A DNA stretch of 11,272 nucleotides from Planctomycetota bacterium (lineage in GTDB: Bacteria; Planctomycetota; UBA1135): NCBI GenBank assembly GCA_014382465.1, contig JACNJP010000204.1, positions 1 to 11,272 on the forward strand, read 5' to 3'. Position numbers and translations under genes: made by a program. Under the pieces are notes generated by a model that did no database searches, was not told where the DNA came from, and saw only the letters and a list, made by a program, of their open reading frames with translations. Shown piece by piece: positions 1 to 5,504 of this stretch; the stretch's first letter is position 1; every line of letters starts with the position of its first letter.

Positions 1-1629
1 GTACTCCCGGTGGTCGCGAGCGCCCATCAGGCCGAGGGCGACGGCGCAGTAGCCCCGCAGCTCCTGTTGCTTGGACTTCTTCAGCTCGGTTGCGATCTCC
101 TTCTCACCCTTCAGGTACTTCATCAGGCCCAGCGAGATTGCGAAGGCCGACTTGTTGCCCGGGTCCCCCTCCTTCTTGAAGCGGGCGAGGACCGCCTCGG
201 CGGCGACTTCCGGCAGCAGGCCGGACTTGGCCTCTTCCATCCGGAAGGCCATCACGCCGAGCGCCAGACCGGCCCAAGGGCGGTAGCTGGTGCTGCCCTT
301 GGCGGTGCTCTTCATCAGGAACTCGGTGACGTCGTTCCGGATCGGGCTGCCCTCAGGGGCGCCAGCGCCGAGGTAGGCCATGGCGATGGCGGAGAAGTTC
401 TTCTGCTGGATGTCCTTGCCATCCGCCTCGACCCGCACCAGGGTCTTGAAGATCTCGCTCTGGGTGGACGGCGTGCAGGCAGGAGCGAGCATGCCGATCG
501 CCTGGGTGGCGGACTGCAGGATCTCGGCCTCGGCCTTGCTGTTCTTGTCCAGGTACCCGAGGATTTCGCGGGCGTAGCGGTCCGCCTGCTCCGGCGATCC
601 GTTGGCGTTCAGCAGCTTGGCGATCGCGTTGGGGCAGTGGGCGCGGACCAGCCGGTCCTTGGCCGGGTCGGCCAGGAATGCCGCGAGGTTGGTCGTGATC
701 TCATCGAGCTTGACGCCTTCGACCCGCGTGAGGCCGAGAGCGATCACCGAGGCCACGCGGATGTCCTTCAACGACGACTGGTCGGTCGAGAGCAGGTTCC
801 AGAGGCTGTCGGCGATCTTGTTGCGGATCCCGAGGTCGTCGGTGGCGTAGGCCAGCAGGCCCAAGCCATAGGCGGCGAAGGCGCGCGTGCGCGGGGAGAC
901 CCCGGTCTGCTTGCCGGCATAGCCGCGGCCTTCGGGCGAATCGAAGGCCAGCGCCTCGAGGTAGGGCAGGGCGACCGGATCCTGGAGGATGCCGTAGGCC
1001 AGGGCGGTGGTCTCGCGGATCTCCTGGCTGGAGGCCTGGAGCAGCGGCTGGAACAGCTGGATGACAGTCGGGTCGAGGCCGATCTTGGCCAAGGCGATGG
1101 TCGCCGAGGACTGGATGTCGATGCTCTCCTCGTTCTCCAGGGCGGTCCGCAGCGCCGGGATCACCATCGTGGTGATCTGCTGGGCGGTCGGCTTGAAGGT
1201 GTTGTTGCTGGTGTTGAAGGCCTCGAGGCCGGTGAGGAGCTCGTTCTCACCGGTGGAGATGGTTCCGCCGTGGACCTTGGCCTTGAGGTTCAGGTACGGC
1301 TCCTTGTTGAACTCCCACCAGTAGACCCAGCGGGTCAGGTCTTCGCCGGGAGGGGTGCCGGTGGTGGCCTGTCGGGGCTGGTTCTGGGCCGGGGCCGACG
1401 GGATGGTCGGCGTCGACGGCGTTCCGGGAGTGGAGGGCGTCGCCGGAGTGGCCGGGGTGGCCGGGGTGGCCGGAGTAGCCGGGGCGGTCGGCGTGGTCGG
1501 AGTCGCCGCTCCGCCGCCGCCAGGCGGCACGGTATCGCCCGGGCCGCGGTAGGTGCCGCCGTGGGCGGCCAGGTTGGCCCCGAGGGCCAGGGACGCGATT
1601 AGCGTCAGGGGGAGCAGCCAGCGGTTCAT
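1..1629 (-). CDS. Secreted HEAT-repeat protein (C-terminus beyond window edge)
   Basis: The reading frame is open from an ATG at 1629 to the window edge, giving 543 visible residues and no stop. A good ribosome binding site, AGGAGA, lies 5 nt upstream (1640-1635). Residues 1-22 are a Sec-type signal peptide (MNRWLLPLTLIASLALGA, then NLAA). A Pro/Thr/Ala linker at about 42-80 contains five PAT triplets. An aromatic motif, RWVYWWEFNKEPYL, follows at 100-113. From about residue 130 onward the protein is a series of amphipathic helix pairs typical of HEAT or armadillo-like repeats (for example RAFAAYGLGLLA, VASVIALGL, LVRAHCPNAIAKLL). HEAT solenoids are protein-binding scaffolds, so an exported scaffold in the periplasm or on the surface is likely. 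No catalytic motif is seen. It is a clear paralogue of the upstream gene ending at 1768, with which it may be co-transcribed across 138 bp. Its binding partner is unknown. Confidence 0.88.
   Translation of the reverse strand, partial: MNRWLLPLTLIASLALGANLAAHGGTYRGPGDTVPPGGGGAATPTTPTAPATPATPATPATPATPSTPGTPSTPTIPSAPAQNQPRQATTGTPPGEDLTRWVYWWEFNKEPYLNLKAKVHGGTISTGENELLTGLEAFNTSNNTFKPTAQQITTMVIPALRTALENEESIDIQSSATIALAKIGLDPTVIQLFQPLLQASSQEIRETTALAYGILQDPVALPYLEALAFDSPEGRGYAGKQTGVSPRTRAFAAYGLGLLAYATDDLGIRNKIADSLWNLLSTDQSSLKDIRVASVIALGLTRVEGVKLDEITTNLAAFLADPAKDRLVRAHCPNAIAKLLNANGSPEQADRYAREILGYLDKNSKAEAEILQSATQAIGMLAPACTPSTQSEIFKTLVRVEADGKDIQQKNFSAIAMAYLGAGAPEGSPIRNDVTEFLMKSTAKGSTSYRPWAGLALGVMAFRMEEAKSGLLPEVAAEAVLARFKKEGDPGNKSAFAISLGLMKYLKGEKEIATELKKSKQQELRGYCAVALGLMGARDHREY
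1442..1486. repeat. 9-bp tandem repeat encoding the PAT linker
   Basis: Five consecutive 9-bp units, GCCGGGGTG or one- to two-base variants, run from 1442 to 1486. On the minus strand each unit encodes Pro-Ala-Thr in the linker of the HEAT-repeat protein. Because the unit is a multiple of three, copy-number change would lengthen or shorten the linker without a frameshift. Confidence 0.75.
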
Positions 1630-1726
1630 TCGAATCTCCTGTTTCCGTGGTGGTAGCGGTCGCGGTGGATCGGCCGTCTTCCATGGAAGGCAAAGAGTGT
1701 ACCACCCCGGCCTGGGGGGAAGCGAC

Positions 1727-1756
1727 GGCTCCGCGTTACCACCGAGTAACGGAGCC
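1727..1756 (-). terminator. Hairpin between the two HEAT-repeat genes
   Basis: GGCTCCG-cg-TTAC (1727-1739) pairs with GTAACGGAGCC (1746-1756), giving an 11-bp stem with a two-base bulge and a 6-nt loop. It begins 11 nt after the stop of the upstream HEAT-repeat gene and before the start of the downstream one. No T-run follows, so it may be a weak terminator, an attenuator or an mRNA-stabilising stem. Confidence 0.4.
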
Positions 1757-1767
1757 CGGAGCGACCC

Positions 1768-3774
1768 TCACAGACGGTCGCAAACGCCTGGCCGGTGGGG
1801 AGTTCCCACCAGCGTCAGGGGCGCTGCGAAGGGGTTGACCAGGTCCAGGTAGCCGGCGTTCCAGCGAGGGCCTTCCGGCTCGGCCACCCGGCCGAGGGAG
1901 AGGACCGCCGCCACCTCGACCTCGAAGGGCGCCCGGCCGCTCTTCCACAGGTCCAACAACGGCGGGATGGCCTCCATCTCGCCGACCAGCCAGCCCAGGC
2001 CGATGGCGGCCGCGTATTCGCCCTGGTAGGTGCTGGTGGACCGCATCCCGCCTTCGATCAGGACCTGGAGGAGGCGGCCGGGCGCGCGCCGCGCCAGGCT
2101 GAGGCAGGCTGCCTGGTAGTCCGGACGCAGGGGATCCAGCCGGCTGAGTTCGTCCGGCACCCGCTCATCCAGGACCTGGGGGCCGGCGAGGAGGGCCAAG
2201 CCGGCGACCAGTTCCGCGCGCAGCCCTGGATGGCCGACCTCGTCGAGGGCCTCGCCGAGGGCGGACTCCGCCGGGTGGTGCCTCATCACGCCGAGGGCCA
2301 GGCCGGCTGCGGCGCGATGGCGCATGCGGTTCCGGTCCGGATAGGAGGCGAGGATCCGCTGGGGGACCGCGAGAGGGAGGGCTCGCCCGTCCTCCTGGGC
2401 CAGGAGGGCAGCCCAGGCCAGGGCGACCGCGCACCAGCCCCGGTCCCGGTCCGGGCCGTCCGACAAGCCGGCGAGCAGCGCAGGCAGGGCCTCGATCTGG
2501 GCCGAGGGATGGGTCCCGGAGCCGATCTCGCCGAGGGCGATGGTGGCGAGGTGCCGCACGCGCGGATCGTTGTCGCGGTGGAAGCGGTCCAGGACCGGCT
2601 CGAGCGCGAGCGGGGCGAGCTGCGGAATGGAGCCGAGCCGGCCGAGGGCAAGGGCGCAGGAGGCCCGCACCAGATCGTCTTCGCCGCGGCCGGACAAGCT
2701 CTTGGCGACCTTCCGCAGCGCCTCGCGGGCCAGGGCGGAATCTCCGGCCCGGGCGAGCAGCTTGGCGACGGAGGTGGCGGCGGCTGCGCGCACGAAGTCG
2801 TGCTGGCGTGGATCGCGGAGCACGCCGAGCAGTCCAGGGACGAGGTCGACGGCGTCCTCGCCGGGGAACAGGCCGAGGGCGTGGACGCAGGCGGTCCCGA
2901 GGTCGGGGCCGGAGACCTGCTGGTCGGCGAGGCCGTCCAGCAACGCGTCGGCGATGGTGGCGCGCAGGCCGTGATAGCGCGTCCGGGCGGCGATCAATCC
3001 GAGGCCGTAGGCGGCGAAGGAGCGGACCTGGCGCGACACTTCGTGACGGTCGAGTGCCTCCCTGCCGGAGCGGTCGTCCCGGACCAGCGAGGCCAGCACC
3101 GGGATGGCGTGAGGCTCCCCGAGGATGCCCAGCCCCAGCGCGGCGGTCTCGACCACGCGAAGGTCCCGGTCCCGCAGACCGGCGCGGAGCGCTGCGCCGA
3201 CCGCCGGCCCTCGGCCGGCGCGAGCGAGGCCCAGGAGCAAGGCCGACCGCATCTCGGCCCGGACCGGCTCGGCCTCCCAGGCTTCGAGCAGCAGCGGCAC
3301 GACCAGGGCGGCGGCCTTGGGGCCTTGTGGCGCAGGAGGGCCGGGAGCGGGCAAGGCCGTGAGGGCCGAGCCGGGGGTGACCACGGGGCCCGATTCCGGC
3401 GGTCCGGGACCTTCCAGGCGATGCCAGCGGTGCAGCCGCCACCACCAGAGCCACTCGGAGTCGTCCTCGAGCAGGTCGGGCATGCGCGTGATCCCCAGAC
3501 CCGGGACCCCGACCGTGCCGAAGGAGGGCGGCGGCGGGAAGGAAGTGGCTCCAGGCGGATCCCAGGGCCGCATTGGCTCGGCAGGCTCGCCGCCGCCCGG
3601 CGGGGGAGTTCTGGGACCGGTCGTGTCGGCCGGCTCGATCTTTTTGTGACCGCCGCCCTTTCCGCCGACGTTCACGCCGCCCGATCCGCCACCGATGGTG
3701 GTCTGGGCCGCGGCCCCGTCGGCGGTCATGCAGACCGCCAGCAGGAGGGCGAGGATCAGGGAGAGGCGCGACAT
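1768..3774 (-). CDS. Secreted HEAT-repeat protein
   Basis: This frame encodes 668 residues from the ATG at 3774. That start is chosen because it places a signal peptide first (MSRLSLILALLLAVCMTADG, then AAA-Q, with cleavage near residue 23-24). The frame stays open upstream to 4512, but the extension runs antisense through the phosphatase gene and would bury the signal peptide. Residues 25-43 are Gly-rich, about 50-100 are Pro-rich, and a Trp-rich stretch (SEWLWWWRLHRWHRL) spans 106-120. About 155-650 is a long HEAT-type solenoid with repeated A-A-x-x-L-G-x-L helix signatures. It is paralogous to the gene at 1-1629: compare RSFAAYGLGLIA with RAFAAYGLGLLA, and FVRAAAATSVAKLL with LVRAHCPNAIAKLL. 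It probably acts outside the cytoplasm as a protein-interaction scaffold. No enzyme motif and no strong Shine-Dalgarno sequence are seen. Confidence 0.88.
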   Translation of the reverse strand: MSRLSLILALLLAVCMTADGAAAQTTIGGGSGGVNVGGKGGGHKKIEPADTTGPRTPPPGGGEPAEPMRPWDPPGATSFPPPPSFGTVGVPGLGITRMPDLLEDDSEWLWWWRLHRWHRLEGPGPPESGPVVTPGSALTALPAPGPPAPQGPKAAALVVPLLLEAWEAEPVRAEMRSALLLGLARAGRGPAVGAALRAGLRDRDLRVVETAALGLGILGEPHAIPVLASLVRDDRSGREALDRHEVSRQVRSFAAYGLGLIAARTRYHGLRATIADALLDGLADQQVSGPDLGTACVHALGLFPGEDAVDLVPGLLGVLRDPRQHDFVRAAAATSVAKLLARAGDSALAREALRKVAKSLSGRGEDDLVRASCALALGRLGSIPQLAPLALEPVLDRFHRDNDPRVRHLATIALGEIGSGTHPSAQIEALPALLAGLSDGPDRDRGWCAVALAWAALLAQEDGRALPLAVPQRILASYPDRNRMRHRAAAGLALGVMRHHPAESALGEALDEVGHPGLRAELVAGLALLAGPQVLDERVPDELSRLDPLRPDYQAACLSLARRAPGRLLQVLIEGGMRSTSTYQGEYAAAIGLGWLVGEMEAIPPLLDLWKSGRAPFEVEVAAVLSLGRVAEPEGPRWNAGYLDLVNPFAAPLTLVGTPHRPGVCDRL

Positions 3775-3861
3775 GACAGAGACCGTGTCCCGGCCTCTAG
3801 TCCAGGTTACCACTCGGGCAACGGCATTGAGGCCCCGGCGCGGCGATCGGACAATGCGCCG

Positions 3862-4458
3862 GTGAGGTTGTTCCTGATCCGGCATGGCGAAGTCGTTCCT
3901 CCGGCGCCGGGCGCCTTCTACGGCGGCACCGAGGTGGAGCTGAGTCCGCGCGGGAGGCAGGAGGCCGCCTCGGCGGCCCGGGACCTGGCTCACGAGGACC
4001 TTGACGCGGTCTATTCCAGCCCGCTGTCCCGAGCCCGTTTCGGGGCCGAACAGATTCTGTTGGGCCGGCTGGGGCTGGATCTGCAGGTCGCGGACGGGGT
4101 CCGCGAGATCGACCGCGGACGCTGGGTCGGCCTCACGCCAGAGGAGGTCGAGAGGCGCTGGCCGGGCGACCTCGAAGCCCACCGCCGGGATCCCGAAGCC
4201 TGGAGGGCTCACGGGGGCGAATCGCTGGGCGGCCTCCGCGATCGCTGCCTGAGGGTCAGGGACTGGCTTCTGGAACAGTATCCGGAGGGCAGCATCGCCC
4301 TGGTCTCGCACCTGTTTCCGACCCGGGCGATCCTGGCGGCGTCGCTCGGACTGCCGCTGGACCAGTGGGGGACTTTGCGACTTCCTACTGGTTCGATCAG
4401 CCTGGTCGACTACCGGCAGGCTGGGAGCGAGGTTCGCTGGACGGGCCGCCGTTCCTGA
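3862..4458 (+). CDS. Histidine phosphatase (phosphoglycerate mutase / CobC-like)
   Basis: The product is 198 residues, the usual size for single-domain members of this superfamily. The GTG start at 3862 puts the RHG motif at residues 7-9, close to the N-terminus as is standard. The visible active-site set is R7 and H8 (the phospho-accepting histidine), R57 in SSPLSRAR, E82 in REIDRGRW and H150 in LVSHLFPTR. A GGES motif at 118-121 is also typical. The family removes phosphate from small metabolites by way of a phosphohistidine. CobC (alpha-ribazole phosphatase in cobalamin synthesis) and broad-specificity sugar-phosphate phosphatases look alike, and no cobalamin genes lie nearby, so the substrate is not assigned. 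The protein is cytoplasmic. The start lies 87 bp from the divergent HEAT gene, and the 3' end is 11 bp from the convergent MaoC gene. An ATG at 3854 is out of frame and closes after three codons. Confidence 0.88.
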   Translation: MRLFLIRHGEVVPPAPGAFYGGTEVELSPRGRQEAASAARDLAHEDLDAVYSSPLSRARFGAEQILLGRLGLDLQVADGVREIDRGRWVGLTPEEVERRWPGDLEAHRRDPEAWRAHGGESLGGLRDRCLRVRDWLLEQYPEGSIALVSHLFPTRAILAASLGLPLDQWGTLRLPTGSISLVDYRQAGSEVRWTGRRS

Positions 4459-4469
4459 ACAAGCCCGGG

Positions 4470-4985
4470 TCAGGCCTTCAAATAGGCCGCCTTGAACACC
4501 AAGGTGTTCCAATGCACCACGAGCACGAGCTCCGGGAGCCCGTCGTCACGGATCTTCTCCATTTTCACGTCCCAGCGGACCCTGCCGCAGCGTTTGCTGA
4601 CGCCCGGGTCCTTGCCGCTGATCCTGACCGACCCCCGGATCCGGTCGCCTGGCCTCACTGGAGCGAGATAGCGCTCCTCTGAGCTCTCCAGGGCCAGGAT
4701 GTTCTCACCGAGCAAGCCGGTGTCATAGGCCATCCCGGTCAGGATGCCGCTCAGGAGCATTCCGTGAGCGACGGTGCCCCGGAACACCGTCCGGCGGGCG
4801 AAGGCCGGGTCCAGGTGAATGGGATTCATGTCCCCGGTGACCTCCGCGAAGGCGACGATGGTCGACTGCTCGAGCACCCGGATCGGAGAGCGATGGGTTT
4901 CTCCGATCTGGAGGGATTCGAAGGAGCGTACGGGAAGGCCTATTCTCCCAGGGTTATCCACGAGCTTTTCCACAGGCGTTTCCAC
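4470..4985 (-). CDS. MaoC-like acyl dehydratase / (R)-specific enoyl-CoA hydratase family
   Basis: The protein is 171 residues from the GTG at 4985. The hot-dog fold MaoC signature is clear: GDMNPIHLD at 51-59 carries the catalytic Asp52 and His57, followed by FRGTVAHGML (68-77). Family members hydrate trans-2-enoyl thioesters or dehydrate 3-hydroxyacyl thioesters, in beta-oxidation, PHA precursor supply or specialised fatty-acid synthesis. The substrate cannot be read here. The frame is open to a GTG at 5057 (195 residues), but codons between 5057 and 4986 (ACA, AGA, TTA, TCA and others) are unlike the GC-ending codons of the rest. AAGG at 4995-4992 sits 6 nt before the chosen GTG. GTG at 4961 is another possible start. 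The first codons overlap the DnaA-box-like array, which gives the odd VETPVEKLVDN start. Confidence 0.88.
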   Translation of the reverse strand: METPVEKLVDNPGRIGLPVRSFESLQIGETHRSPIRVLEQSTIVAFAEVTGDMNPIHLDPAFARRTVFRGTVAHGMLLSGILTGMAYDTGLLGENILALESSEERYLAPVRPGDRIRGSVRISGKDPGVSKRCGRVRWDVKMEKIRDDGLPELVLVVHWNTLVFKAAYLKA

Positions 4986-4986
4986 A
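4954..4986 (+). repeat. Three DnaA-box-like 9-mers at 12-bp spacing
   Basis: The boxes are TTATCCACG (4954-4962), TTTTCCACA (4966-4974) and GTTTCCACA (4978-4986). They match the consensus DnaA box TTATCCACA at 8, 8 and 7 of 9 positions. All are on the same strand and start exactly 12 bp apart. The array overlaps the first codons of the MaoC gene. Seen: the motif and the spacing. Inferred: binding by DnaA. Confidence 0.6.
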
Positions 4987-5088
4987 ATCGACCTTAAATG
5001 GGGGTTTGAAGTGGTTCTCACACGAACCCAGGCGGGCATCCTAGGTGTCGGGCCCACCCCACCTCAAGTTTTGGACAACATAATATAT

Positions 5089-5117
5089 ATTATCGGACCT
5101 TTCTGATCCGGAAGCAA
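5089..5117 (-). promoter_or_regulatory. Possible sigma70-type promoter for the MaoC gene
   Basis: On the minus strand, TTGCTT (5117-5112) and GATAAT (5094-5089) are separated by exactly 17 bp. The -10 element matches TATAAT at 5 of 6 positions, while the -35 matches TTGACA at only 3 of 6. The -10 overlaps the AT-rich palindrome, so the AT content may serve transcription rather than, or as well as, replication. Confidence 0.35.
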
Positions 5118-5185
5118 GCCACCCTCGATCCCTCCCCTCCGCCGATCAGCGGTGGAAAACGGTCCCCTCCGGCTTAGGCATCGAC

Positions 5186-5494
5186 ATGGCACGCACCTCC
5201 GAGCTTCCGCTCCAGCCCGCGCTCGGCTTCCATCCCTACCGCGCGGTCTTCAGCCTGCCGTTCACGATCTTCCCGGACGGCTGCTGGACCGAAGACCGCC
5301 CCGGCGCTGAATCCGGCCACCCGGGTGTCGACGCGCTGATGCGGTTGCCCGGGGTGGCGATCGTCTCCCTCCAGGCGGACCGCCTCACGCTGATCCGGGA
5401 TCCCGGCACCGCCTGGGAGTCCATCCTCGGCCCTGCGCAGGAGCTGCTGAGGACCCACTTCCTGAGCAAGCCGGCCGTCTTCGTTCCGGCTTGA
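5186..5494 (+). CDS. Small protein resembling the Nfu/NifU scaffold N-terminal domain
   Basis: The product is 102 residues from the ATG at 5186, with only a weak AGG upstream. The pattern resembles the Nfu N-terminal domain. HPYRAVFSLPFTIFPDGCW (16-34) corresponds to the NPNxxKF strand region. VDALMRLPGVAIVSLQADRLTLIRDPGTAWESI (48-80) corresponds to the family's 'LF-GV-x-V-f-x-x-x-fiTV-x-x-x-x-x-W' segment. A helix, LGPAQELLRTHF (81-92), follows. In known Nfu proteins this domain precedes a C-terminal CxxC domain that carries an Fe-S cluster. That domain is absent here, so the protein cannot bind a cluster in the usual way. It might act as a partner or adaptor in Fe-S handling. The match is by eye to a weakly conserved domain. 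The gene is divergent from the MaoC gene and ends in a palindrome shared with the convergent neighbour. Confidence 0.7.
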   Translation: MARTSELPLQPALGFHPYRAVFSLPFTIFPDGCWTEDRPGAESGHPGVDALMRLPGVAIVSLQADRLTLIRDPGTAWESILGPAQELLRTHFLSKPAVFVPA

Positions 5495-5503
5495 GCCGGA
5501 ACG
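5482..5503. terminator. Palindrome between convergent genes, overlapping a stop codon
   Basis: CGTTCCGGCT (5482-5491) and AGCCGGAACG (5494-5503) are perfect 10-bp arms around TG. The TGA stop of the Nfu-like gene lies in the centre, and the minus-strand neighbour ends at 5505, 1 bp away. The position between convergent genes suggests a bidirectional terminator, although no T-tract is present on either side. Confidence 0.5.
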
Positions 5504-5504
5504 C

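Larger units (their letters stand above)
4954..5159. other. Candidate replication origin (oriC-like) or DnaA-responsive control region
   Basis: The parts, in order, are: three same-strand DnaA-box-like 9-mers (4954-4986); a GC-rich stretch (5043-5063); an AT-rich tract (5067-5094) with a perfect 14-bp palindrome (ATAATATATATTAT, 5080-5093); and an inverted box, TTTTCCACC on the minus strand (5151-5159). Boxes plus an adjacent easily melted AT tract in a GC-rich genome are the standard make-up of bacterial origins. Against this, dnaA, dnaN, gidA, rpmH and parAB are not seen nearby, and only two boxes are strong matches. A regulatory region shared by the divergent MaoC and Nfu-like genes is the main alternative. 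Confidence 0.4.

Noticed and set aside
10..1602. Long plus-strand open frame (530 codons) opposite the first HEAT-repeat gene
   Set aside because: It is antisense to a gene with a ribosome binding site and signal peptide, and its translation ends in Arg/Gly/Ser-rich low complexity. It is an artefact of high GC content.
1795..3861. Plus-strand open frame running into the histidine phosphatase
   Set aside because: Only the part from 3862 is protein-like. The rest is antisense to the second HEAT gene, and the RHG motif belongs near the N-terminus.
3775..4512. N-terminal extension of the second HEAT-repeat gene
   Set aside because: It lies antisense to the phosphatase gene and would put the signal peptide 246 residues into the protein.
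4986..5057. 24-residue N-terminal extension of the MaoC-like protein from GTG 5057
   Set aside because: Codons there end largely in A or T, unlike the rest of the gene, and the region has intergenic composition. It is not fully excluded, since a GAGG lies 4 nt upstream of that GTG.
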